From: Trachythela sp. YZ-2020
Taxonomy: Eukaryota; Cnidaria; Anthozoa; Malacalcyonacea; Clavulariidae
DNA: 64,000 nucleotides
Assembly: GCA_016169945.1 (NCBI GenBank)
Contig: JADLSH010000322.1
Location: forward strand, 300,356 to 364,355
Reading direction: 5' to 3'
Shown here: in pieces, positions 1-12,555 of the stretch
Layout: each line of letters opens with the position of its first letter
Numbering within the stretch: position 1 is the first letter of the stretch
Notes under the pieces: generated by a model
Told to the model about the DNA's origin: nothing
Databases searched by the model: none
What the model saw: the letters and a program-made list of their open reading frames with translations, nothing else
Made by a program: the position numbers and the translations under genes

Positions 1-3000
1 CCGGCCGAGAAAATTATAATATTTGAACAAATGGTTCTTGACCGGGGGCTGTATTGAATTAATCGTATAAATATAAGTAGTGATGACGTGTGAATATAGT
101 ATCGTTTGAGACAGAATTTTGTTTCTTTTGAAGCCTGTACCACTTACGAGTAACTAAACGTCGGAAAGAGGATATAATTTTGTAGAATATATGAAAGTTT
201 TAAAAAATCCAATAGAATAGCGGCATAGAAAATTGTAGTTTAACAAATGGTTCTTGACCGGACGCTGTATTGAATTAACAGTATAACTATAATGAGTGAT
301 GACGTGTGAATATAGTATCGTTTGAGAAAGAATTTTGGTTATTTTGAAGCATATATCACTTAGGAGTAACTAACTGTCGGAAAGAGCATATCAATTTGTA
401 TAATATATGAAAGTTTTAAAAAATCCTATAGAATAGCGGCTGAGAAAATCATAATTTAACAAATGGTTCTTGACCGCGGGCTGTATTGGATTATATAGTG
501 CGCGCACAGCTAATAAAGTGTAGTTTGAGACAGAATTTTAGTTATTTTCAAGCCTGCACCCCTTACGATTAACTAATCGTCGGAAAGAGCATATCATTTT
601 GTATAATATATGAAAGTTGTAAAAAATCCTATAGAATAGCCGCTGAGAAAATTATAATTGAACAAATGGTTCTTGACCACGGGCTGTATTGAATTAATCG
701 TATAACTATAAGTAGTGATGACGTGTGAATATAGTATCGTTTGAGACATAATTTTGGTTATTTTGAAGCCTGCACCACTTACGAGTAACTAAACGTCGGA
801 AAGAGGATATCATTTTGTAGAATATATGAAAGTTTTAAAAAATCCTATAGAATAGCGGCTGAGAAAATCATAATTTAACAAATGGTTCTTGACCGCGGGC
901 TGTATTGGATTATATAGTGCGCGCACAGCTAATAAAGTGTAGTTTGAGACAGAATTTTAGTTATTTTCAAGCCTGCACCCCTTACGATTAACTAATCGTC
1001 GGAAAGAGCATATCATTTTGTATAATATATGAAAGTTGTAAAAAAGTCTATAGAATAGCAGCTGAGAAAATTATAATTGAACAAATGGTTCTTGACCACG
1101 GGCTGTATTGAATTAATCGTATAACTATAAGTAGTGATGACGTGTGAATATAGTATCGTTTGAGACAGAATTTTGGTTATTTTGAAGCCTGCACCACTTA
1201 CGAGTAACTAAACGTCGGAAAGAGGATATCATTTTGTAGAATATATGAAAGTTTTAAAAAATCCTATAGAATAGCGGCTGAGAAAATTGTAGTATAACAA
1301 ATGGTTCTTGACCGCGGGCTGTATTGGATTATATAGTGCGCGCACAGCTAATAAGGTGTAGTTTGAGACAGAATTTTAGTTATTTTCGAGAGTGCACCCC
1401 ATACGATTAACTAACCGCCGGAAAGAGCATATCATTTTGTATAATATATGAAAGTTTTAAAAAAATCCGGCTGAGAAAATTATAATATTTGTACAAATGG
1501 TTCTTGACCGGGGGCTGTATTGAATTAATCCTATAACTATAAGTAGTGATAACGTGTGAATATAGTATCGTTTTTAGACAGAATTTTGGTTATTTTGAAG
1601 CCTGCACCACTTACGAGTAACTAAACGTCGGAAAGAGCATATAATTTTGTATAATATATGAAAGTTTTAAAAAATCCTATAGAATAGCGGCTGAGAAAAT
1701 TGTAGTATAACAAATGGTTCTTGACCGCGGGCTGTATTGGATTATATAGTGCGCGCACAGCTAATAAGGTGTAGTTTGAGACAGAATTTTAGTTATTTTC
1801 AAGCCTGCACCCCTTATGATTAACTAATCGTCGGAAAGAGCATATAATTTTGTATAATATATGAAAGTTGTAAAAAATCCTATAGAATAGCGGCTGAGAA
1901 AATTATAATTGAACAAATGGTTCTTGACCACGGGCTGTATTGAATTAATCGTATAAATATAAGTAGTGATGACATGTGAATATAGTATCGTTTGAGACAG
2001 AATTTTGGTTATTTTGATGCCTGCACCACTTACGAGTAACTAAACGTCGGAAAGAGGATATAATTTTGTAGAATATATGAAAGTTTTAAAAAATCCAATA
2101 GAATAGCGGCTGAGAAAATTGTAGTTTAACAAATGGTTCTTGACCGGACGCTGTATTGAATTAACAGTATAACTATAATGAGTGATGACGTGTGAATATA
2201 ATATCTTTGAGACAGAATTTTGGTTATTTTGAAGCCTACACCACTTAGGAGTAACTAACTGTCGGAAAGAGCATATCATTTTGTATAATATATGAAAGTT
2301 TTAAAAAATCCTATAGAATAGCAGCTGATAAAATTATAATTTAACAAATGGTTCTTGACCACGGGCTGTATTGAATTAATCGTATAACTATAAGTAGTGA
2401 TGACGTGTGAATATAGTATCGTTTGAGACAGAATTTTGGTTATTTTGAAGCCTGCACCACTTACAAGTAACTAAACGTCGGAAAGAGGATATAATTTTGT
2501 AGAACATATGAAAGTTTTAAAAAATCCAATAGAATAGCGGCTGAGAAAATTGTAGTTTAACAAATGGTTCTTGACCGGACGCTGTATTGAATTAACAGTA
2601 TAACTAAAATGAGTGATGACGTGTAATATAGTATCGTTTGAGACAGAATTTTGGTTATTTTGAAGCCTATACCACTTAGGAGTAACTAACTGTCGGAAAG
2701 AGCATATCAATTTGTATAATATATGAAAGTTTTAAAAAATCCTATAGAATAGCGGCTGAGAAAATCATAATTTAACAAATGGTTCTTGACCGCGGGCTGT
2801 ATTGAATTAATCGTATAACTATAAGTAGTGATGACGTGTGAATATAGTATCGTTTGAGACAGAATTTTGGTTATTTTGAAGCCTGCACCACTTACGATTA
2901 ACTAACCGCCGGAAAGAGCATATCATTTTGTATAATATATGAAAGTTTTAAAAAAATCCGGCTGAGAAAATTATAATATTTGTACAAATGGTTCTTGACC

Positions 3001-3928
3001 GGGGGCTGTATTGAATTAATCCTATAACTATAAGTAGTGATGACGTGTGAATATAGTATCGTTTTTAGACAGAATTTTGGTTATTTTGAAGCCTGCACCA
3101 CTTACGAGTAACTAAACGTCGGAAAGAGCATATAATTTTGTATAATATATGAAAGTTTTAAAAAATCCTATAGAATAGCGGCTGAGAAAATTGTAGTATA
3201 ACAAATGGTTCTTGACCGCGGGCTGTATTGGATTATATAGTGCGCGCACAGCTAATAAGGTGTAGTTTGAGACAGAATTTTAGTTATTTTCAAGCCTGCA
3301 CCCCTTATGATTACCTAATCGTCGGAAAGAGCATATCATTTTGTATAATATATGAAAGTTGTAAAAAATCCTATAGAATAGCGGCTGAGAAAATTATAAT
3401 TGAACAAATGGTTCTTGACCACGGGCTGTATTGAATTAATCGTATAAATATAAGTAGTGATGACATGTGAATATAGTATCGTTTGAGACAGAATTTTGGT
3501 TATTTTGATGCCTGCACCACTTACGAGTAACTAACCGCCGGAAAGAGCATATAATTTTGTATAATATATGAAAGTTTTAAAAAATCCTATAGAATAGCGG
3601 CTGAGAAAATTGTAGTATAACAAATGGTTCTTGACCACGGGCTGTATTGAATTAATCCTATAACTATAAGTAGTGATGACGTGTGAATATAGTATCGTTT
3701 GAGACATAATTTTGGTTATTTTGAAGCCTACACCACTTACGAGTAACTAAACGTCGGAAAGAGCATATAATTTTGTATAATATATGAAAGTTTTAAAAAA
3801 TCCTATAGAATAGCGGCTGAGAAAATCATAATTTAACAAACGATTCTTGACCGGGCTCTGTATTGAATTAATCGTGTAACTATAAGGAGTGACGACGTGT
3901 GAATATAGTATCGTTTGAGACAGAATAA
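1..3928. repeat. Satellite array with higher-order structure
   Basis: About 19 tandem monomers of roughly 200-220 bp; the marker TTCTTGACC recurs near 35, 250, 468, 670, 886, 1090, 1306, 1500, 1716, 1920, 2137, 2351, 2570, 2785, 2993, 3208, 3409, 3632 and 3845. Two monomer types are visible: A (GAATTAATCGTATAAC then TGATGACGTG) and B (GGATTATATAGTGCGCGC; near 480, 897, 1318, 1731, 3227). A distinct junction, CCGGCYGAGAAAATTATAAT, occurs at 1, 1467 and 2958, giving a higher-order period near 1.47-1.49 kb (about seven monomers). Short open frames inside it are periodic by-products, not genes. The array is cut by the left window edge and breaks off after GAGACAGAAT near 3928. Confidence 0.95.
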
Positions 3929-3929
3929 T

Positions 3930-4089
3930 GTGATTGATGAAGCAGATGTGGTAGTTGCCCCTTTACAAAATAGCCAACTACTGAACTTAGGCTCTCATTT
4001 GTAAACCATTCTACAGTACGACTGATCTTGACTATTTTACAGCATTGCGTTATGTGCATGTTTGTGTCAGCTTCTGGAGCCTTGAACAT
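3930..4089 (-). other. Possible coding fragment beside the satellite
   Basis: An open minus-strand frame starting MFKAPEADTNMHITQCC runs about 53 codons, then enters satellite sequence and stops there. Its composition is protein-like (no low complexity, two adjacent Cys), unlike the satellite frames. I do not recognise it and see no clear splice donor before the satellite. It may be an exon truncated by the array, or chance. Confidence 0.15.
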
Positions 4090-4112
4090 TGTGATGAATG
4101 AATACTAATGGT

Positions 4113-4412
4113 GGCAATAAATGGAAATCTGATTCAAATTATAAAATAACTTTATTGGTCGAAATGAAATGAACTGTATTATCATATCGCCTGAAGGAAA
4201 ATTTATGTTCAAATAGTTCAAAGTCAATCCACATCTGTGAACATACATTGATTTATACTGTTGAAGTTAACTGAACGCTACCTACTTGATATTCTGCACA
4301 AGCCAAGACCATTAAATTGGGATTAAATTGTCAAAATGGTTGCAATAAATGGAAATATTCAAATGATAAAATAACTTTATTAGTCTGAAGGAAAATTTAG
4401 GTTCAAAGAGCT
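4113..4412. repeat. Local direct duplication, ~230 bp spacing
   Basis: The block AATAAATGGAAAT...ATAAAATAACTTTATT followed by CTGAAGGAAAATTTA and TTCAAA occurs at about 4116-4215 and again at about 4346-4405. The second copy is shortened internally. No coding content seen. Confidence 0.6.
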
Positions 4413-4420
4413 CAAAGTGC

Positions 4421-7180
4421 ACAAGTGAAGACCATGTTGTCGAAAGGATGAAGTTTATAGACAAAGCAGCAAATTACAACGCTGAACGCTACATATTTGT
4501 CATATTTGATATTTGACATTCACACAAACCAAGATGAAGGAAGTCTGATAGTTCTTCGTGTCATGTTGATGTTTCAACAATACCTTTTATAAATATTATT
4601 AAATTATCAAATTGGGTTTAAAAGATAGTCATGGTGGCCTTGTTGTGATACTAAACAAGAAACAGCAATCGGCTTGAAAGTTGAAATCATATTGAAACAT
4701 TTCGTAAAAAAATCAAATTATGTGATTTAAGATGCCGCAGCTCCAATTCGAAACAAATACCTACATATAAATTCATGCTGTTTGCCTTAAGAACCGTTGT
4801 AAAATTTTTATTGCGTTATAAATCATATAAAGTCTCATTTTCGCACGATGCAAGCTATAATCGAGTGGGAAAATAGCTTCCTTGTATCAGCAAATCAGGG
4901 AAACGACAATCATCACACAGTTCTTTAGACATGTAATTACTTTTTAAACGTATTAAAAACTCTGTATTACCTCTTTCTGGGGTTGTTCTTCTATCTGTTC
5001 GCCATAAATTTCTTCCTTGCGCGCCATATTTTCTTTTGTTCATAATTGTGAGCGATGATAAATACATTACGCAATATTTTGTATCATCTGATTGGTTAGT
5101 ACTCGCTAGGAGCAAACCATATTTGGCATTATATATATACTACATTAAATACCATATTTTAACAAAGAGGCACTTCAAAGTCGAAGAAACACCAGAAAAT
5201 ACCTTGATTTTTTCAATTTCTATCCAAAATAACGCGTGGCAACCGGGCGAATCTTCTTAACAACATCAATCCGCTGCCTGGCTAGGTTGCCGCCGAAACG
5301 ACCCGAATTTAATAGCCTTATAACTAAACTAATTAAAACTGACATTCCCGTTGGTGGTCTCTGTAAACTATAACAAATTCCTTCTCCATAGTGCATTTTG
5401 CTAGTCATGGAGTAGGAGTTTAAGATGACGACAAGGGATTCGTCAATTAGATTTAACGGTGATTGGTGAAACGGGTCACTGACCACTCATCAGAAATTAT
5501 GTTCAAAATCACAATAATTGTTCACATTACCTACCATTTAGAACGGGCATACTTTCATGGCAAATTGATATATAGCCAAAATATGCACAAATAGGAGGAT
5601 TAAATGACACTTCAGTTAAAGGGACAGTTAAATAGGGCCCTCGTTGATACCAGTGAGTCTTCACTGAAGAGGTTACCCAACGGAAACAGCCTCGTACCCA
5701 GGCGCTTTCATTAAAGGGAAAAAATCGCGTTCAGCTAATTAATAGAGATCAGTGGCTGAGATTAGCGAGCGCTTCGGGGAGCTTGGGAAGGACGTGCTAA
5801 TTTATTTTGGGTGGGCTGACGACACCACCCAGCTCTAGAGGCGGGTCTGCGGGTATGGCCTCCCAAAATAAGGATGAAATCTAGTCATTTTGGAGTGCTA
5901 TTTTGGGAAACATCCGCAATCTTTCGTAAACGAAGGAGAATCTCAGAATTATAAAATGACTTGCAACGAAATTGATGCTTCAAACACTCATTAACATTCA
6001 TTAGGCAAATTGCCCAACAATGTGTGCCTATTTGATTACGTACAGACGCTTTACACCTGGTAAAATTCGTCCTGCTTAAAAGCCATCTCAGGACTAGAAA
6101 TATGGGTCTATTTATTAAAATGTTAATTAACGTGAGATTTTCTATAAAGAATATTAAAGACGTACCATTTTATATAAATTTCACGCTGTTTAATAATTCC
6201 AAAACATTTGACCAAAATTTTAGGCTAAAGTTAAAATACATACGAGGTCAAACTGAATATAGTCGATGACAAATGGATACCGTAAAAATATTTTCAGCTA
6301 GTTAATGAATGGCGTGTTAACTATATAAAGCTTTTTCAATTGAAAGTTGTCGCAGTCAATAGTCAAATGTACAACCCAAGCGCGAACAACAAGATGGGTA
6401 TACACTGTATTAACATTTTTAGCTGTTTAATGGTATCCTATAAAGTAGCCTATGAGCATAGTTCTTTTCCGTTTTGGCAATTTCCAGAGGTATACATGCA
6501 TACTCTTAATGGTTCGCGTTTAATTTGTCGGCGACAACGCGTACAGAAATGTACAAATTAACAAACGGTTGAAGTTTGAAGTAAAAAGTTGCTTCTTTCA
6601 CTTCCAGTCCTGTTATTTCTGTCAAGAAAATACTTCTCCATCGTAAGTCTTGTCTCATAGGGTAATCTGCTATATCAAGCGATTGATTTCAAAGCCGGCG
6701 AGAGCCAGTCACGGGCCCAGGGCAGATGGTGAGCGCGGGTCCCCATCACTCTCAATCCAGTAGCGTAGCCAGGGTTTTGACTTTGGATGGGCAAAATAAA
6801 CATAGATTCGGAATCGGAATACAACCGCCAATGGTGCGAATTTCTAGGGTCTCTAGAACAGCATTTGGCGCATTCTGAGACGAGTTCTGAAGAAAAATCA
6901 TAACAACGAAAATGCATTTTTCCAGACAATGCGCTTTCCCCCCACTTACCACGGTCAAAGGAGAACAAGAGTTGTACGAGATTGCTAAATAATTTAGCGC
7001 ACGAAACGGAGCCCTGAGAATAACTCTAAAAATTTTTGTAAACAAAATGTTTAGATTTCCTTCTCAGCTTTTCTTGTTATAGACACAGTAATAACGTGTT
7101 ATTTTGTTAAGCTAATGCTTATAGAAAGACCAAAACACTAGTCTGACTATAGTTGTTTCAAATTCTTATGCAACCCTCAT
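4421..7180. other. Intergenic, no supported gene
   Basis: No convincing gene. A short minus-strand start (complement of about 5034, ATATGGCGCGCAAGG) with a GTAATA donor-like sequence downstream could be a first exon, but no partner exon is visible. CAGTAGCGTAGCCAGGG near 6760 resembles hAT-type transposon ends; no matching far end was found. Confidence 0.5.
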
Positions 7181-7184
7181 GACC

Positions 7185-7337
7185 CGTCAAACAAGCAAAA
7201 CTCTCATCAACTCTCATCAAAATTTGAACCAGCTCAGAGTTGATAAGAGTGCATGAGAGTCGATGAGAGTTGGTAGTCAAACGCGAGTGAGAGTTGCAAC
7301 TCTCATTGACTCTCATCAACTCTCATTCTCGTTTGAC
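7185..7337. repeat. Palindromic MITE-like repeat built of TGAGAGT units
   Basis: Ends are inverted (CGTCAAACAAG / CTCGTTTGAC). The interior is repeated (A)CTCTCATCA and its complement TGATGAGAGT. The perfect 18-bp dyad TGAGAGTTGCAACTCTCA lies at 7288-7305, to the right of the element's centre. No target duplication is clear. Confidence 0.65.
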
Positions 7338-7544
7338 CTGGGCTTTACCCAACTTTTCCGGCGCCCTCTGAGCAGCCCGGGCCCCGGGTATTTTGCCTCC
7401 CCTGCCCCCTCCCCCCCTCGCCAGCCTTGATTGATTTAAAGAGCTGTGTTTTCTTGTAAATATATGCAAATATGATAAATTCTCGCAACTTCATTATTGC
7501 ACGAAGCGATTTATAATACATTTTAATTTAGCCAATAAAATATT

Positions 7545-7690
7545 GCACTTGATACCTATAGTTGCAAAGGGTTCCCCCTTTGCACTTGATACCTATGGTT
7601 GCCTAGTGTTCCCCCTTTGCACTTTATACCTATGATTGCAAAGGGTACCCCCTTTGCACTTGATACCTATAGTTGCAAAGGGTCCAGATA
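7545..7690. repeat. 36-bp minisatellite
   Basis: Four imperfect copies of a unit TGCACTTGATACCTATAGTT followed by GCAAAGGGTTCCCCCTT, with a decayed fifth copy (CCCTATAGTTGCATAGG) to about 7712. Each unit contains a short dyad (CAAAGGG ... CCCCTTTG) bridging to the next copy. Confidence 0.85.
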
Positions 7691-8117
7691 GATCCCTATA
7701 GTTGCATAGGTAGACCAGTGGTCCCCCCTTAGGTTTTGATTATTTTTCAAGAGTCCCTATCTTGCTTAAAAATACTCCCAAACGTTTGGAAAAAAGGCTT
7801 AAACCTCATTTAATTGAAATAGCTGTATATATATGATCAAAAAAGGCAATGTACCATACATTACAGATACAGAGTTCTTAAAAGAGCTGTTAAACCCCAT
7901 AGTTTTTAAGAGCAATTATAATATACTATTTACAGTCAAAATGAAAAATTGAAGTACTTACTTTGGCAATAACTCCCTGCCAATGTTCACGTTAAAAAAT
8001 CCGATGTTGAGCGTATGCACATAATATAAAATCGGCAAAAATAATACAGGTCGCATCTTTTTTGTTCCGATTTTGATGCCGGTTGCCGTGGAAACTGACA
8101 GAATCCACGTGCTAGCC

Positions 8118-9690
8118 CGTATCACGGATGTCGCGTCAGCAACATTAGAACTATAGCGTGGATTTCCAGTCCATTCCTCTCGATAGTCTATGATCTAGCC
8201 AGACAGTTTAAATGTTTAGAGCTAGACTGATGCAAGTTTTACTATTGAACTTTTCGAGTATTTTGAAGGAAAAATTGAACTGAGAACGAATTCAGAAGAG
8301 TTTTTTTTATCATTAAGCGCCAGTATGAGTGGAATTTAATTCGCAATGCAATATCTATGCGAGTACAATACGTCTTTATTCCTGCAGTTTGAACATTTTA
8401 GCTAGCCTTACATCTGTAAAGTAGATTATGTAGTACTTTACAAAGTATAGTAATCATATGGCGCACGTAACATGGATCCCTATCTAAGTAGTTCTCTTTC
8501 AAACCCTGTAACTTGAAGATAAGGCTATCACTTCACTTGTACAGCATATATCTATGATCTCAAATAACACGTTAATGCAATTAGGGCAGTTACAACTTTG
8601 TGCAATATGCCAATCTTGTACAAACAAGATTTTTTACGACTCGACTTGCTCGACAACGCCAGAAGGTCAACATTTTAGTTGTCCTCACTTCAAACCCTGT
8701 AACTATAATTTAAATAAGTATTAGGAATTCTAATTTACATATTGTAAACAGGAAGAGAAATGTGAATGCAGCTATCGCTAATCACCTTTGAATGCATGCG
8801 TATTATTTTGAACTACAAAATAGCCACCTTCGTTGTTGTTTCTGTACACACTTACTTTAAACCCTGTGGCTGTAACTTCCTTTTAAATATATTTCAAGGT
8901 TTCTCATCAATATATATTGAATAAAAATAGAAATGTGAATGCAGCTATCGCTATTTCAAACTTTTCCTGGGTCAACAAAACAAAAAATCACTTTGAGTGC
9001 ATGCGTATTATTTTGAAATACAAAAAGCTCGCCATTGTTGTTTTTTCTGTACACACCTACTTCAAACCCTGTAACTTCACTTTAAATATATTTCAGGGTT
9101 TCTTATCTATATATAATGAACAAAATTATAAATGTCAATGCAGCTATCGCCTTTTCAAACTTCTATTGGGATTACCAAAGCCAAAAATCACCTTTGAATG
9201 CATGCGTGATATTTTTTCGAAATAAAAACACTTGACATTGTTGTTGTTCTACAGGTTCTACCAGGCACAATATCACGGAAACAACGCGCGTTTTTCAAAC
9301 TTCTATTGGCTAAAAACAAAGCAAAAAATCACCTTTGAGTGCATGCGTATTTAAATTTTGAACTACAAAAACTCGCCATTGTTGTTTCTGTACACACCTA
9401 CTTCAAACCCTGTAACTTCATTTTAAATTTATTTCAGGGTTTCCCATTTATATACATTGACCAAAAATAGAAATGTCAATGCAGCTATCGCCTTTTCAAA
9501 CTTCTATTGGGATTACCAAAGCCAAAAATCACCTTTGAATGCATGCGTATTATTTCGAACTACAAAAACACTCGCCATTGACATTGTTGTTGTTCTACAG
9601 GCCGTATCACGGACAGCACGCGCAAAACAATGGCGTTTCCAGTCCATTCCTCTCGATAGTCTATGGCTAGATCAAGCATGTCCATGCACG
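8118..9690. repeat. Tandem ~190-bp repeat with matching flanks
   Basis: Repeated blocks carry AATGTSAATGCAGCTATCGC (near 8760, 8933, 9131, 9473), then CACCTTTGAATGCATGCGT, then CTGTACACACYTACTTCAAA and CCCTGTAACTTC. One copy near 9290 lacks the first block. The flank TTTCCAGTCCATTCCTCTCG plus ATAGTCTATG occurs at both 8162-8192 and 9629-9663, each next to a GTATCACGGA motif, as if the array expanded inside one larger element. Short plus-strand open frames here follow the repeat and are not taken as genes. Confidence 0.8.
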
Positions 9691-10304
9691 AGACGATCAA
9701 TTCGCATGTTGAACAAAATGTTGTGGGTGTAATCATCTGGATTTCAATTACAATCGACCCCCCAGCTTCCTATGCAAATTAGCCATTTCAGATCATGTGA
9801 TCCCTTTTGAGATATGTGATATTTTGGTTTCTTTTTCATTCTAACCAGAATGCATTGATTCATACTTGAATATCATTAATTTAAATAGAAACCACAACAT
9901 TACATATCTCAAAAGGGTAAAAACAGCCAATAGAAAATGATGTTGTAAACAGCCAATAGAAAATGATGCTCATAAAAGTCAATCTTTTGTAGTCGTGTTT
10001 GAAGCTATTCAAAGGACTTCTAGTTGTACAAAGCACTCCTATAGGCTTTCTTTGAATACTACGTAATCGTTAATGTGATTTCTCACTGGTTTATATTTTT
10101 CTTGAAATACTTTAGTGATAAATTTAAAGATTTTTCAGGCGGCCGAAAGATATTCGTTCTTCCGTCCTTGTTTAACATTGGAGGTGCATTGGTCCCCTGG
10201 GATCCCCGCTTCAAACGCCCCTGCAATCAAATATGTGTTGTCCCGTCCACTCCGAATTTGATCATAAATGCTCTTGACAAAATTGGTCTGTTTCGTTTAG
10301 AACT
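9691..10304 (+). promoter_or_regulatory. Upstream region of the decarboxylase
   Basis: A 22-bp segment, AAACAGCCAATAGAAAATGA plus TG, is directly repeated near 9921 and 9947, giving two CCAAT boxes about 350-380 bp before the ATG. No TATA box is convincing close to the gene. Promoter function is inference. Confidence 0.3.
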
Positions 10305-12033
10305 ATGGATAGTGCACTGAAGAGGATCAATAATCCAATGAAGGAAGGACCAAACAATTCCGATGAGTACCATAGTTATCGCATAGTCCGCAAAGAAGAT
10401 GTAAGACTGTCGCAGCATGGTCTTTCACCTGAACAAAGAGATTCTGCCTGGAACCAACTCCACAACAACTTATTCGCTCATCAAAATACATATCTAGGTT
10501 TTCAGGCTAACCAAAGTTTCCACTGCGATAGAACGAAACCGTTCTTCGATATGGCAATCAACAATGTTGGCGATCCGTTTTCGGCTTTGGGACAACACGC
10601 TATGAACACTAAAATCATGGAATGTGCCGTGCTGGATTATTTTGCTAAACTTTGGAGGATACAGCAATCCAATTCATCGAATGAGGAAGAACGCGCATAC
10701 TGGGGTTATGTTACGTCCATGGGCTGCACCGAAGGTAATCTTCTGGCTTTGACCAATGCAAGAGATTATTTAGCAGGCATGCCACTCACTAATCCAAACC
10801 TAGATCCTGACAACTCTACAGCGTCAAGCTGGGACAGTAACGAGCATTCTACGGTGAATGGATCATACAGTCCTCCTGTTAACGCATCTGCTGCATACCA
10901 CGATCATCGCAATGAGGAATTACCAAATGCGCAACTAGAGGACAATTCTAACAAGTTTACACCAGTTGTGTTCTTTTCCGAAGCAAGCTATCACGGGAAT
11001 GTAAAGGCATTGCGAATGTTACAGATGAAAACATTCTGTGATATCGGCAGTGGAAATTTTCCTTGTCCGTTGAAATATCCAGATGATTACCCTGCCTGTT
11101 TTAGTGAAGAAGACCTTGATCAAAATGGCTGGCCACGTGCCGTTCCTGTTGAAGCGGATGGCTGTATTAGCATCGCATGTCTTGTGAAACTCGTCACTGC
11201 TTTCGTATCGAGAGGCTATCCCCCGCTGGTAGTGTTTACAAGTGGTACCACATTTAAAGGAGCTTATGACAATCCAAAAGCTTCTATCAATGAACTTGTG
11301 CCCATCTTGAAACAACACAACATGTACGAACGCCGTGTTTATTCTTCAGAAGACCCAAACAATTTTGATATTCGGAATGGATTTTGGTTCCATATTGACG
11401 GTGCCTTAGGCGGAGGCCATCTCGTTCCTTGAGATGGCGATAAATCAAGGTTTGGTTAACAATATGTTTCCAAATGGTTTCCCTGTGTTCGATTTCCGTA
11501 TCTCTGAAGTGAAATCGATTGCAATGAGTCTACACAAGTGGTTTGGCTGTCCTTTCCCTGCTGCAGTATTTATGATGAGAAAGGTGGATGAAGTAAAACC
11601 TTTTAATAACCCTTTGTTTATCGGTGGCCAAGACAACACTCTATCTGGCTCCAGGGGCGGGCACAGTGTATTAGTCATGTGGGATCTACTTTCAAAGAAA
11701 ACTTACGACGATCTCAAAGAAATTGCCGCGCGTGAAGAGGAAATGGTGATATTTTCACTGAATAAGTTACAAGAGCTCGAAAGAGAACTTAGCTTAAACC
11801 TGTGGCTGTCACACACACCGGGTTCATTGTTTGTCTATTTCAAACAACCAAGGCAGGATATTTTGCACCGTTATTCTTTGGGTTCAAGCTCACTGAAAGT
11901 AAAAACTGTGGATGGTAAATTTGAACGTAGGATCTATTCCCACATTTGTCTAATGCCACATGTAACCAAGTATTTAGTTCTTCGATTCATGGAGGAATTG
12001 CGAGCACCTGAAGCATTTCCAAATCAAGACTAA
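10305..12033 (+). CDS. Group II PLP-dependent decarboxylase, one frameshift
   Basis: Intronless ORF pair of 375 and 199 codons, together ~575 residues, resembling the plant serine/histidine decarboxylase-like and bacterial branch of group II PLP decarboxylases. Expected reaction: decarboxylation of an L-amino acid to an amine; the substrate cannot be read from sequence. Visible motifs in part 1: NNVGDPF (86-92), SMGCTEGNL (138-146), PLP-stacking His in SYHGN (H230), SGTTFKGA (313-320), and FHIDGAL with the pyridine-binding Asp365. Part 2 has the Schiff-base Lys in SLHKWFGCP (codon 11536-11538). Part 1 stops at TGA 11430-11432 between conserved blocks; part 2 is in the +1 frame with no residues missing, so this is one gene with one extra base or a recoding site. 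Residues ~163-218 are a low-complexity Ser/Asn/Asp-rich insert. Lack of introns and the non-animal affinity suggest horizontal origin (inference). The ATG at 10305 is the first in frame before the homologous region. Confidence 0.85.
11424..11436 (+). other. Frame-change site, CCT TGA G
   Basis: Zero frame reads Val-Pro-stop (GTT CCT TGA). Skipping one T gives Val-Pro-Glu-Met-Ala and continues the conserved domain. The arrangement, a sense codon followed by UGA with the downstream gene in +1, is the geometry of programmed +1 sites in antizyme and bacterial RF2. A plain single-T insertion gives the same picture and is simpler. Confidence 0.6.
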
Positions 12034-12555
12034 CTTACTCCGTTATAATGTTACGTTTCTTGCCTGTATAATAGTTACCATTGATATCCTAATCGCAGAA
12101 GTAATGCAGACAACTGTCTAGGCTGTAGAATTAATAAGTGTTTGATGATAAAATACTAGTTAATATTTGTTATTAGTATATATCTACAGGGAAAATGTCC
12201 CTTAGATATCTTTCCAAAGCAACACGGAATTCCCGCTGTTCATCGTTAATTGCAATATATTGGACGCCCAAGTCCGTTTTTGGGATTGCATACGGCTGCA
12301 TCATTAAATATTCTGGGATACGCACAGTCCAGATTGGTTTCCAGTCGATATATATATATATATATGAGCACTCTGGCTAAGACACTATTCTACGCATGTC
12401 TGATGCATGTGTTCGAGCATTGTACCATGCGCTTGGTGAGGGCGGAGTATGGTGTATAAATACGAAGTCACTCGCATCTAGACTGCGCTACGTTGCACTG
12501 ATGAAGACGTTGAACGGCGAAACATGCCTGGTAGATTTGACTATATATATATTTA
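12034..12555. other. Decarboxylase 3' flank
   Basis: No canonical AATAAA was found within 150 bp of the stop; ATTAATAAG near 12130 and GATAAAAT near 12147 are the closest A-rich candidates. A (TA)n tract sits at 12350-12364. No gene seen. Confidence 0.4.

Noticed and set aside
2040..2710. Two near-identical 79-codon minus-strand frames
   Set aside because: They are successive satellite monomers read in the same phase, not a gene family.
1..3928. CRISPR-like array or coding repeats
   Set aside because: The repeats are ~210 bp with no short repeat/spacer pattern, and open frames merely follow the satellite phase; eukaryotic context.
7300..7430. Possible CpG-island promoter from the GC-rich stretch CCGGCGCCCTCTGAGCAGCC
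   Set aside because: Short, mostly C-rich simple sequence with no gene on either side.
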